This document shows, one piece after another, positions 52,132 through 62,877 of a stretch of DNA of 64,000 bases. Every line of letters begins with the position of its first letter. Position 1 is the stretch's first letter. The notes under the pieces are model-generated. The model saw only the letters and a program-made list of their open reading frames with translations. It searched no databases and was not told the origin of the DNA. The DNA comes from Bactrocera neohumeralis. Its lineage: Eukaryota; Arthropoda; Insecta; Diptera; Tephritidae. The translations under genes were made by a program, and so were the position numbers. The stretch is taken from assembly GCF_024586455.1 (NCBI RefSeq), contig NW_026089624.1, positions 18,443,341 through 18,507,340 of the forward strand, given 5' to 3'.

Positions 52132-53037
52132 CAAGGTGTGTTTCAAAGTAAATAGGACCTTTTGAATCTAGCGTCCCTTGGTAGTGCCATCTATATGTCG
52201 ACTGGTGCGTTAGAATCTGCTATCTTTACCAATTGCCCAGTGAGAATTTCATGACATTTCATAGATTGGAAGTGAAGTTATTGCGTTTTAAGTGTTAGTA
52301 GCCAAACATTAAATTTTGTTCTAAAATTGGTAAAACTTTTACCGAAACGTTTCAATTGATGAAACAGTATGGCGATGATTGCCTATCCCGTAGCACAGTG
52401 CACGAGTGGTTTCAACGTTTTCAAACTGGTCGTGAGGACATAAATAACGGTCAACATGTGGGCCAATCAAAATCCGTGATCACCGGAAATTCCATAGAAA
52501 CTGTGCGTGAATTCAAATCAAAAATCAGACGAAAACATCATTGAAATTCACGGAAATGGAATTCAACATCTCCAAAACATCGATTTATCGCATTTTGACC
52601 CAACATTTGAGCTTACGAAAGGTGTGTGCACGGTTTATTCCGCACAAATTGAATGACGACCAAAAATTGCTCAGAATCCAACATTCCATTCGATTCTTGT
52701 GACCGATTATTTGACCGAAAATAACATTTTAACCATTAACCACTCCCCGTATTCACCTGATATGACTTCTTCCTTTTCGGAAAAATGCATTTGCCATGAA
52801 AGGAAAGCGTTATGCAGACGTAGAGGCCATTCAAAAGGCATGCACCGGCATACTGGCGGCGATACTGGCGGCGATACCGGCCAACGAGCTGAAACACTCG
52901 TTCGACATGCTTTTGGATCGTGCAAAAAGCTATATTGAAGCAAAAGGAGACAATTTTGAATAAAATAAATTGATTTTGCCGAAAAAACCATTTGTTCTGT
53001 TTTTGTTAAAGTCCTGTTTATTTTGGAACGCACCTTG
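52132..53037 (+). mobile_element. Mariner deletion derivative 2 (906 bp)
   Basis: Ends CAAGGTGTGTTTCAAAGTAA and, inverted, CAAGGTGCGTTCCAAAATAA, with TA outside both (52130-52131, 53038-53039). Same family as 30414-30986 but longer at the front. Encoded pieces: IGKTFTETFQLMKQYGDD, LSRSTVHEWFQRFQTGREDI, TGNSIETVREF, SKTSIYRILTQHLSLRKVCA, IPHKLNDDQKLLRIQHS, then after a junction NHSPYSPDM, a deleted APCD, FFFSEKCICH and ELKHSFDMLL. GGCGGCGATACT is tandemly duplicated near 52856-52878. Both Asp blocks before SPD are gone. Confidence 0.78.
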
Positions 53038-53039
53038 TA

Positions 53040-54229
53040 TTAACAAGCAAAACTAACAGTAAACTCATTATCTAAAACACTTATATATATAAGAGTTACA
53101 TAACACAAGTGGAGCCAACATTTTGTACTGAGTTTTAACAGCTAGATTGAAGAAAGCTTGACATGCTTCGCAAATACTTATTAACATTTTTACTGAAATC
53201 ATGCTTTTTCCTCTCAATTTGCTAAAGAGGCAAATATTTTCGATTTGTAATCGTTCTTTCCCATACTGACATGTTGGGCATAACGTCTGCTGGACTAAGG
53301 AAATCTATTACATATATGTATGTAGCATATAAAAGTTGAGGCAATTCATGTGCCGATAATACATATTTTCGGCACTTATTTAAACCACCTAATCTGTCAA
53401 AAATATATTGCACGCAAAATACATGTAATTTTTCCCGCTTAATTGATTGGTTTTTGAAAAAACCTTTATTTTCCACCAGTTAATTGAACAAACAACTTTC
53501 GTTAAAACATAGTCTCTGGCATCAGAATTTGAAAACATACATATGTATGTTTTTGGGTGAAGACGATGTTAAGGTGTGCGAGAATGTAGATGACCCTCCG
53601 AAACTTTCGCCAGCTCTCGAAGTTTTAAAATACATACAAGAACATATTTTTATTCGAGTGAATTAGGGAATGTGGAATCGGATGTTATCTCTCCTAGATT
53701 GAACAATACAAAAAAATGATAACATTTCAAAAATGAAAGCAAAGATCACTAAATATATAAATGCAAGCGCTGCATATATACAATATCATACGTTGACTTA
53801 ATTTTACACTATAAAGCTAACCGGAAACTTGAATTTTTATATGCAAAATCCTTCTAAATTTTCTAAATAAGATATCTGGAGGCTAGATAACATTTTGTCC
53901 CGATTTTAACCAGTATTGCTATTTCAACATACCAGAAATAGATGAGCTCTGAATTTCATTGGAAATCTCACCAATTTACTAATTTTTGGTGCAACGTTAA
54001 AGTGAAGGAATGTTTGAAAATCCTTATCTTGGGTATAGGATACTAAATATACCTACCGCCCTGATTTCATCAATTTTAGGCAGGAAGAGTGTAAAGGGGT
54101 GTAGTCATGCTTTTCGGTAAGCAGTTACAGAAGAAGTTTCAGCGCAGTAACATATTCGGTTCAAGGGACCGCTAAAGTCTAATTGCGGCGGCTTGATATA
54201 TAAATGTTTACAAAACATTATACTACTCG
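53040..54229. other. Unassigned interval
   Basis: No recognised element or exon. The ORF at 53484-53666 (EDDVKVCENVDDPPKLSPA) is acidic and short, with no support beyond its openness. Confidence 0.4.
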
Positions 54230-54847
54230 CCTAGAGGGGGTTTTGCGCTGGATTTACCACGTAGAAACCACTCCCAATAAAAAATAAACGAAAACCTCGG
54301 ATGGAAAACCCTTTGAGAAGCTGGCCGACAAGAGTATTGCTCAAAAATTTTACGAAAATATGAGGCGACTAACGGAAGGTTTCAGGACCCGATCCTACTC
54401 TTGTACGACCGAAAGAGGTAATCTTGTGGCTGATGTACAGAGCATACTGGGGCTATGGAGGAATTACTTCTCAAGCCTGCTGGACGGCAGTGAAACTGTA
54501 ATATCTGAGAATAGCGAATTCGATTCCCTAATTGATGATGATGAAATAGATGTTGCATTGCCCAAGCATGATGAGACTCGAATAGCAATTAACCGCTTAA
54601 AGAACAACAAAGCAGGGACCGATTTTAAAGTCTTCGACAGCACGGAAAGGAACTGCCTCTATGCCGCTATGTTTGAAGTTGGTATCCTCACAAAGATGGT
54701 ACGGCTGTGTTAAGTGACGTTTAGCAATACCGCTATTTGAGGATTGGGAAGGATCTCTCCGAGCCGTTCGATACCAAGCGAGGTTTCATACACAGAGACT
54801 TCTTCAATCTATGCTGGAGAAAATAATACGAGCTGAATCAATTTTGT

Positions 54848-55151
54848 CAGCATGTGCTAGTTTGGTCTCAGTAGTAGTCTGTGGAAGTTGAAAAAAAAAG
54901 TTCTCTCTAGACGAACAAAGATCAAACTCTACAAGTCACTCATCACTTATATCCTGCTATATGGAGTGGAGGCGTGGACAATGATGTCATCTGATGAGTC
55001 AGCATGTGCTAGTTTGGTCTCAGTAGTAGTCTGTGGAAGTTGAAAAAAAAAGTTCTCTCTAGACGAACAAAGATCAAACTCTACAAGTCACTCATCACTT
55101 ATATTCTGCTATATGGAGTGGAGGCGTGGACAATGATGTCATCTGATGAGT
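54848..55151 (+). repeat. 152-bp tandem duplication inside RTE-type copy 7
   Basis: CAGCATGTGCTAGTTTGGTC starts both units (54848 and 55000) and CATCTGATGAGT ends both. By eye they differ at about one base (ATATCCTGC against ATATTCTGC). It duplicates the segment that codes for KLYKSLITYILLYGVEAWTM. Confidence 0.88.
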
Positions 55152-55455
55152 CGGACTTAGGAGTATTCGAGGGAAAGGTTTTGTGCAAAATGTATGGTCC
55201 TATGCACATTGATAACGGCGAATACTGCGGTCGATGGAACGATGAGCTGTACGAGATATATGGCGACATTGACATAGTAATATACATATTCACGCGGCTG
55301 CGCTGGGTATGTCATGTTGTTTGGATGGAAGAGAATACTCTAACTTTCGAGTGTTCGATTCAGTACCCACCGGTGGAATCAGAGGAAGAGGAAGACCTCC
55401 ACTGCTTTGGAGAAATTAGGTTGAGAATCACCTTGCTGCACTTTGAATAGCGAAA

Positions 55456-55797
55456 AGAAATACTGTGTAAAGAAGAAGATGAAGGATACACTGTTATCGG
55501 AAAAGATTCTTCATGCAGTTTATTAACATATCTTACTTATACATCAATAGATGCGGATAAAGTCAACAAAAAGTTAGAAAATATTATTATTAGTGATTTG
55601 AATTGATTTATCGCACTTTTAATAGTTTTAAACGTAACCGCTTTATGAGAGTGGGTGTAGTTATAATCCGATTTCACCAATTTTCTCACCAACTGAGGAA
55701 GAGGTGAAAAATGTGTCCTGAGCAAGTTTGGTTTCTTTAGCTTTGGGGATTTGTGAGATATAGTACAAGTACATATGTATGTATACTAAACGTAATA
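55456..55797 (+). repeat. Type I DINE-like fragment within the RTE copy
   Basis: CGCACTTTTAATAGTTTTAA, GAGTGGGTGTAGTTATAATC and GATTTCACCAATTTTCTCAC are type I internal blocks. The RTE tail resumes at about 55798 (GACGCGCTGTTGTTAACTCG), so this piece sits inside the RTE copy. Confidence 0.5.
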
Positions 55798-55869
55798 GGA
55801 CGCGCTGTTGTTAACTCGGCTATAATCACGTAAGCGGTGTCTACGCTAATAAAGAAGAAGAAGAAGATA

Positions 55870-57500
55870 CCACCAATGCTCGTCGTTCCAAAGTAATTGA
55901 AAGTTTCAAAAAGTTTCAGATTTGAAATGGGTCACCATAAAGTTAATTATGGAAACTAACATATTTGCCAAGTGCTTCAGAAAAAGAGTCAGATCACCTC
56001 ATAGCTTACATATGTATCAAGTTGTAATCTGCTTTAAGAAATTATGGTTTTACGTTTCATTTGTTAAAATATATGGTGCTCTTTCGGTGTCTAGGCTTAA
56101 GGTTATTATTATGTTTTTGTACCTTTCACTTCTTTTTTTTTATTTCGTTCTTTTCGAGCTTTTAGTTTTACATTCCCACAATTTCTTTTCTTCAATTGTT
56201 ATTGCTGATGTTTAATTTTCAACCCCTCAAAAAGGGTTGGTTTGAGAAGCTTGTATAGCTGTGTTGTATCAGTAATACCTTTTCAGTAAATTTCATATTC
56301 CACTGTACATAAATATATGTATATATGTTTGTACTCTTATACATAAACCCTACAAAAAATGGCGAGTACTCGATGCATGTATTGAAATATCACCGTACGT
56401 CAATCAAAGAGTGCTCCGAAATTACTTGCATCTGATATAACATCTTTTTATTGCGATCCTTAAAACTCGAAATGACTCACAGGTGCATTACAAAAGAGAT
56501 TTTAAAAACCCTCTAAACCGACACAAATCAAGATGTGTCCGATATCCATATTTTTAGACATATTGATCGCTGTTATACAAACTGATCAAAACATCGTTCT
56601 TGTATGGTATTTGCTAAGGGTATACTAGCTTCGAGCAACCGACGTTAAAGTGTTTTCTTGTTTTTTTTTATTTAATTAATTCAGTCACATCTCGCTATTT
56701 ATTGATGGAAAGTATCCCTAAAAAGTTTGTTATTTAATGCAGGAAAATGTTTTATATTCTGTTAGAAACATTTGAGGACCGTGTTTGACACAATTTGATC
56801 TTATTAATTAACGATTTTACTAGTGAACCAACAAACTGGATACAACTTCCCCTAAAGTAAAGTTAATATAACAGCATTGTGTTATTCAATTAGTGCGACC
56901 GACCGCAATGCGTGTAAAGTATATTGAATTGAAGTGGGTTGTAATAGCAACCAGTGAATTGAAGTGGTGGTATTGCAAATAACTAAATAAATGTAAGGTC
57001 TAACAGTGCATTCTTTAAAGGGAAAGTGACAGGCATTGAAGTTTTGCTTGCTGTCTTACAATAATTATTGAAATGAAACTGAGTTTGATATTTAGCATTC
57101 CCCGCCAAAATTGTAGAGAACTTTGCGGTTTCAAATGTAAAGAAACGTCACAATATGTGAAGCTAAGGACCCAGACTATGTTAGAAAGTACGTAATGAAA
57201 TACAGAAAGCTTCCTTAAAACTTAAAGTAACAAACATGGTGGATAAAATAGAGTTAAAATCGCGGAAATATACATATATCAATACTAAAATAAATCTAAT
57301 AAACTGATAACAGTGCAAGATTAAATATTTTCGAATTTTAATTAATACCTGTGTGCATGGAGAATAATTTCCGACGACTGAATACATACTACATATATAT
57401 TGTATGAGTGGCAGATTCATAGTGGAAAATAGGGGAAAAAATTATAGACTGTCTCCATTTTTGAATATAATATAATAAATCATGCTAAGATACCCCTGAA
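55870..57500. other. Mostly unassigned; type III repeat piece at 56500-56655
   Basis: ACTGATCAAAACATCGTTCT, TGTATGGTATTTGCTAAGGG and CTAGCTTCGAGCAACCGACG near 56578-56645 are the end of a type III repeat with its hairpin. AACCCCTCAAAAAGGGTTGG at 56221 forms a small palindrome. Otherwise AT-rich. Confidence 0.4.
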
Positions 57501-57501
57501 G

Positions 57502-57684
57502 TTACAAAGTGTAGCAACGAATGCAGATTAAACTGTTAATAAATCCAATCGGATCCGTAACTAAAGGTGCTAAATTTGAAACGACACGGCTTGATATAGA
57601 ACTTGAATTAGATGCTGCATTCAGCTCCATCTGTGATATGTTCGATTGATACATTCTCCGCGGTTTATCCTCCAAGTTTTCCAA
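57502..57684 (-). CDS. Unrecognised ORF, possible host exon
   Basis: A 60-codon minus-strand frame with evenly mixed residues (ENLEDKPRRMYQSNISQMEL, then NSSSISSRVVSNLAPLVTDP and GFINSLICIRCYTL). The composition is more protein-like than most ORFs here. It has no ATG start of its own in frame (TTG at 57684), and a stop lies just upstream, so it would need a splice acceptor inside the frame. No family recognised. It may be a decayed gene or chance. Confidence 0.2.
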   Translation of the reverse strand: MENLEDKPRRMYQSNISQMELNAASNSSSISSRVVSNLAPLVTDPIGFINSLICIRCYTL

Positions 57685-57732
57685 TATTCAAAAATTAGTA
57701 ACTAGAAAAATAAGGAAACAGCAGGAAAAACA

Positions 57733-58193
57733 ATGATACTTATCGCAGCCGTGTGCAAATTTGAACTAGTAATTGGGATTATTTTCCTATGTGATATTCC
57801 ATCTCTATGTAACTCATTCACTCAGCGTTATTCTTTAGAAATAATTGATCGATCTGGCAAAAGCATTAAATATGATAGATACGCTGGTTGTAACGTTCCA
57901 AAATCTAAGAAAAAAAGCAGAGAAACATTTTCGATCCATTTATTCAGACACGAAAGAAAATGGCGGCAGAACTAAAAGTTGACGAAGAACAGCCAAGAAT
58001 CTACGGCCGACAACAAAACGCGAAAAAGCAAAAGAAGTTCTCGAAAGATTCTCAAAACTTGGCCCACATCGTTTTGACTTGTGAAATTTTTCTATTCAAT
58101 ACGCGAACTGACTACAGTATAATACATTGCATTAAATTACATGTCTATTTAATTTTAGAAAGTCGATTTGAAATTTGTCCACCATGCTATTAA
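57733..58193 (+). CDS. Pair of overlapping unrecognised ORFs
   Basis: Frame 1 (57733-57975, 80 codons) starts MILIAAVCKFELVIGIIFLC, which could be a signal peptide or membrane helix, followed by RYSLEIIDRSGKSIKYDRYA and a basic KSKKKSRETFS region. Frame 2 (57960-58193, 77 codons) overlaps it and continues basic: RQQNAKKQKKFSKDSQN. The overlap suggests a single coding region broken by a frameshift. I do not recognise it and cannot exclude chance. Confidence 0.2.
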
Positions 58194-58199
58194 ACCGTA

Positions 58200-58842
58200 T
58201 AAAGACTACTGGGTCAAACCACGTCAAGTGGTCCACGAAAATTTCGAAAAAACTCCGATTTTGAAAATTAGCAGTTCATTAGGAAGGGGACCAGACGCAT
58301 ACCCAGTGATATGAATATTTCGTCAAAATTCTGATGTTTTGTTAAAGTTATTGAAGGTTGAAATTTAGAGCTTGATGAAATTGTAAAATTTTTTACTTAT
58401 AAACTACTAGAGATAAATCCATGCAATTTTGTGAAGTCAAAGAAAAATGGTCGTGCTCTATTATAGATATTTTTACACGATCCATTTGTTTAAATAATAA
58501 TATTTTACATACATTTTTGTTAAACAATTGAAATTATTAAAGTATTCTTCACGCTAAAAAAATCGAAAAGTATGTGAAACAACGCAGAAAATATTCACCT
58601 TTAGTAATCTGCAAACAAATGTTTGTTCATTCATACCATTCCAAAGATATTGAATTATTTGTCCCCCTACCGCTCTTAAAACGTATGGCACATCCATCGT
58701 TGTGCAGTGCGCTCGTTAGCTCCCGACATCTATGCCTCAAGAAAAGCATTAGCGTATTCGCTGTATATTGCGCAACGAAAAATGTTTATTATATACGATT
58801 TAAATTTTTGTCAACACATAGAATAATGCTATCGCATTTAAT
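58200..58842. other. Unassigned interval
   Basis: AAACCACGTCAAGTGGTCCA at 58217 is palindromic (ACCACGTCAAGTGGT), but no matching terminal repeat was found. The 132-codon ORF 58574-58972 runs into the MITE and is rejected. Confidence 0.35.
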
Positions 58843-59102
58843 ACCATGTTCAGACCGACACTTAATCACACGATTTCGGCTGTTGAATGGATTATCCCAC
58901 TATCTTAAAAATTTATCAAGATTTCGCCATACAAAAATGACAGTTCCAAATCACATCATTGAAATGATTTGAAACTGATCCACGCTAAATCTCTCTGTGC
59001 GACTCTGATTTTGCGCAATCTACTTGTCAGCACTGGAAATCTGTTGGGTTATGAAATGCTTAAATATAATCTAATCTTTTAAATTTTCGGTCTGAACATG
59101 GT
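58843..59102. mobile_element. Small MITE, 260 bp
   Basis: ACCATGTTCAGACCGA (58843-58858) and its exact inverse TCGGTCTGAACATGGT (59087-59102) are 16-bp perfect inverted repeats. Flanks are TTTAAT and TTAAGA, so a short T/A-type target duplication is possible but not definite. Confidence 0.65.
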
Positions 59103-59104
59103 TT

Positions 59105-60779
59105 AAGACTCACAACCGCATTTGAGCGTAAAAAGTTAGGTTTCGGGTATAACGCATTATTTGCTTACTTCAATTCACATGCAATAATAATAATAATCTC
59201 TTTGTGCATCGAGCATTACAGATCGTGGTATTTGCTCATAATTGCGTGTAATAATCCGTAACAGAAACCAGAAAATAAAATTCAAAACAGGCGCCCCAAT
59301 CGATCAGTAATTCTACATACAAGTTTATGTGTCTGATTATGGTTTTCATATTACAATTCATAACGCGGCATTAACGAAGGGTTGTTGGAACGCTTATAAA
59401 GCGTGTTCATAGTCAGTCTTTTAGTAATGGTGTCTTGTCAAATTATTATTTTATAATTTTCGCTTAGATGCCCACACTGCTGTTGAAACATTTAAGGGTG
59501 AGAGAAGTCAAGAGAGCACGGCTCGTTAACCTCATTGCTGGATTGTGTTCGGTTATGTGTGCACTTAGGTGTATTAATGGTTTTGCTGATTTTGTTCACG
59601 ACGTGTTGTTCAACAAAATACAAGGATGAAGATGATTTGTCTGAAGCTTTCACAGGCAACAATTTAATATCGTATAAATAACTAAACCAATTATATCCAT
59701 AATAAAAGGGGTAAATAAACCATATTAACTTAATTGCACATATCGTGATAAAGGAACTTGTAAATTATCACAAAAATTGCACCAATAATTCGAGATCCGC
59801 TCGTTTTCTTTGAAAATAAAAATTTTGCTGTGATATATACATATATCGACCAAATTGCATTCGTGATTGTATTCATTTGAATTTGAATGCGACTCCAACA
59901 AGTAATTAAGAGCTAAGCTCATTTGATTCAAAGAGTAGGTTTAATACCGAGTTTACTGAATGTTTACTTTAAAAAATCTGTAAAAAACTTACTAAGTTAT
60001 TCAACAATTTATAAAAACCAAATTTTTGCGTAAATTTGCAACGAACTTAATTTATCAATAAATATAATTTTTTTGGGTAAAAACCCCATTTTGACGTCTT
60101 TATAACTTTCCGTTACATGTGCACCTTTTTTATTTTTTGTTTTGTTTAGTGTTAAATTTAAAAACCTGACATATAGCACAGCGTGGCTCTAGAAAATATT
60201 TTTATATGTTGTAATTTTTCTCGTAGGTATTGTCAAGTAAAACGAGATTCCAATTTTAGAATTCGCCAAACACCCCGTAAATCCCGACTGAAGCTTTTTC
60301 GGCTTTTTCGTACTTTTGCGCACTTTTAGCCCATATCTTAACTAATTATCAACCTTTTTTAAAATCAAACACAAATACAACTAAATACATATGTATGTTG
60401 ATTGTTGTTTGAGGTACCGTTACCACCAAAGTAGTCGTTTGAACGATACTCCGAAGGGAAGTGTGATAAATTTTGAGACTTTCGCTCGAAGAGGTCTGAC
60501 TTGCCCTGAATATTCGTAAAATAGCATAATTTTGGTTTTTTTAAATATGGAAATAAAAGGTAGGAGAAAAAATTATATACGCATAGAAAAAGCGAACATA
60601 GAGCTCCAATGAAGTTATACTTACATACATGTCTATCAAAAACAAAGTAGGTCGTAAAAGTTTTTTTAGCTCAGTTCAGGAACGGGACGTTGACAGGAAT
60701 ATAAGAAGTGAGAAATGTGAAAAAGCCGTGGAAATCGCCATCATACCGAAAATAATAATAAGCTAAAGAGACAATTCGC
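59105..60779. other. Unassigned interval
   Basis: No gene or repeat recognised. The sequence is AT-rich, with a few moderately GC phrases (59490-59600) that do not form an ORF. Confidence 0.4.
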
Positions 60780-61615
60780 AGAAAAGAACGGAATTATTGT
60801 CGAAAAGGCCGTGCAAAAGTAAACAACGTTTTATTCACTGAGGGATGCAGGAAGTTGAGGCTAAATTTTGGCAAAAAATACAAGACCTTGAACGCAAGTG
60901 ACTGGGAGATGATTGTGTGGTCGGACGAGATCAAAATAAATCGTTTGAGATTGGATGGACGCGACTGTAGGTGGAGAAGCACAAGTGCGATATTACAGTG
61001 ACAACACGCTGAAGTTTGGAGGAGGCTCCATTATGGTGTGCGGATGCATGAGAGCTAATGGTGCTGGTATATTGACGAAAATCGAAGGACGAATGACGAC
61101 AGAGTCTTATATTGTGATTTTGCGCAATCATTTGCTGGGCACTGTAGGAGACTTAGGAGAAAATGGGTCGTATATTGTCCTCCTACAGGAGAATGTTTCG
61201 AAACACAAAACAATGGCTAAATTGGTATACGCATTCGCCTAGCCTTAATCCCATCGAGCACCTGTCGGATATGTAAAAAAACGATCGTAGGCGAACACTG
61301 CTAATTGAGCGAATTATGATCTAAGGTGGCCTAGAAGAATCAAAGCCGTTATAGATGCCAAAGGTTGCACAAAGTTTAAGTATTAATTTTTAACCCTGTT
61401 AAGTCACAAAACTGATCACACTGAAATATGTATTTTACTATATATTCTTGTTATTGCTTCTATTAGTTATTGTTTAATGAAATATAACTTGTGTTTGATT
61501 CTTTATTATCTCTTTATACCAAAACAAAAAAATGTAAAAAACATCAAAACATTTACAAGTTTTTTATCATCGATTAGGTACGTATTGATACCATGATGAA
61601 TTTTGTGAGTCACTG
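60780..61615 (+). pseudogene. Tc1-like transposase relic with one terminal repeat
   Basis: From about 60830 in shifting frames: LFTEGCRKLRLNFGKKYK-like, then DWEMIVWSDEIKINRL with the first Asp (about 60900-60945). The 95-codon frame 60955-61242 has LKFGGGSIMVCGCMRANGAG, ILTKIEGRMTTESYIVILRN and LLQENVSKHKT, where the second catalytic Asp (QQDN) is Glu or lost. A shifted SLNPIEHLSDM follows at 61240-61275. The right tip, inverted, reads CAGTGACTCACAAAATTCAT at 61596-61615, followed by TA. No left tip found: truncated. Confidence 0.68.
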
Positions 61616-61721
61616 TATATTTGACATGAACTTAGCCGAAGAAGCTAACATATTAAGCTCTATTTATTGGGAAAATTATTAATATTTGGGATATAAGATT
61701 AAGACCAAAGTCTAAACAAAC

Positions 61722-62877
61722 TTCTTCTTCTTCTTCTTCTTAATTGGAGCAGACCGCTTACGCGATTATAGCCGAGTTAACAACAGCGCGTCAGTCGTTT
61801 CGTCTTTTCGCTATTTGGCGCCAATTGGATATTCCAAGCGAAGCCAGGGTTTTCTCCACCTAGTCCTTCCAACGGAGTGGAGGTCTTCCTCTTCCTCTGC
61901 TTCCCCGGCGGGTACAGCGTCGAATACTTTCAGAGCTGGAGTGTTACCGTCCACTCGGACAAAATGACCTAGCCAGCGTAGCCGCTGTCTTTTAATTCGC
62001 TAAACTATGTCAATGTCGTCGTATATCTCGTACAGCTCATCGTTCCATCGAATGCGATATTCGCCGTGGCCAATGCTCAAAGCACCATAAGTCTTTCGCA
62101 GAATTTTTCTATAAAAAACTCGTAACGTCGACTCGTCGGTTGCTGTCATCGCCCAAGCCTCTGCACCATGTAGCGGGGCGGGCATTATGAGCGATTTATA
62201 GAGTTTGGTTTTGTTCGTCGAGAGAGGACTTTACTTTTCAAATGCCTACTCAGTCCGAAGTAACACCTGTTGGCAAGAGCAATCCTGCGTTGGATTTTCA
62301 GGCTGACATTGTTGGTGGTGTTAATGCTGGTTCCTAAGTAGACGAAATTATCTACGACTTCAAAGTTATGACTGTCAACAGTGACGTGAGAGCCAAGTCG
62401 CGAGTGCGACGATGTTTGTTTGATGACAGGAAATATTTCGTCTTGCCCTCGTTCACTGCCAGACCCATTTGTTTTGCTTCCTTGTCCAGTCTGGAGAAAG
62501 CAGAACTAACGGCGCGGGTGTTAAGGCCGATGATATCAATATCACCGGCATACGCCAGCAGCTGTACGCTCTTATAAAAGATGGTACCTTCTCTATTAAG
62601 CTCTGCAGCTCGAACTATTTTCTCCAGAAGCAGGTTGAAAAAGTCACACGATAGAAAATCGCCTTGTCTGAAACCTCGTTTGGTATCGAACGGCTCGGAG
62701 AGGTCCTTCCCGATCCTGACGGAGCTTTTGGTGTTACACAATGTCAGTTTACACAGCCGTATTAGTTTTGGGGGGTACCAAATTCAGACATCGCGGCATA
62801 AAGGCAGCTCCTTTTCGTGCTGTCGAAAGCAGCTTTGAAGTCGACGAAGAGGTGGTGTGTGTCGATTCTTCTTTCAC
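61722..62877 (-). mobile_element. RTE-type non-LTR retrotransposon, copy 8
   Basis: The (CTT)n at 61722-61740 is the inverse of its (GAA)n end. Going up the minus strand: GEYRIRWNDELYEIYDDIDI and TDESTLRVFYRKILRKTYG (62000-62185), then the 129-codon frame 62741-62352 with GRDLSEPFDTKRG-like KDLSEPFDTKRGFRQGDFLS, CDFFNLLLEKIVRAAELN, LLAYAGDIDIIGLNT (YADD changed to YAGD) and KQMGLAVNEGKTKYFLSS. VDFKAAFDSTK lies near 62840. It stops abruptly at about 62877 against the gypsy sequence. Confidence 0.78.

Larger units (their letters stand above)
54230..55868 (+). mobile_element. RTE-type non-LTR retrotransposon, copy 7, rearranged
   Basis: Begins with the leader phrase seen at 41540-41640. The 117-codon frame from 54360 gives FRTRSYSCTTERGNLVADVQ, GLWRNYFSSLLDGSE, then INRLKNNKAGTDFKVFD, where the fingers through FKAAF are deleted, and FDSTERNCLYAAMFEVGIL. 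The polymerase YADD box is missing. The C-terminal frame 55040-55450 has VLSRRTKIKLYKSLITYILL, SDLGVFEGKVLCKMYG, GEYCGRWNDELYEIYGDIDI and a decayed DENTPAL block. A 152-bp tandem duplication (54848-55151) and an inserted DINE fragment (55456-55797) interrupt it. The shared tail at 55798-55868 ends in (GAA)n. Confidence 0.75.

Noticed and set aside
58574..58972. 132-codon plus-strand ORF
   Set aside because: Its last 40 codons are the left end of the 58843-59102 MITE, and composition is random-like.
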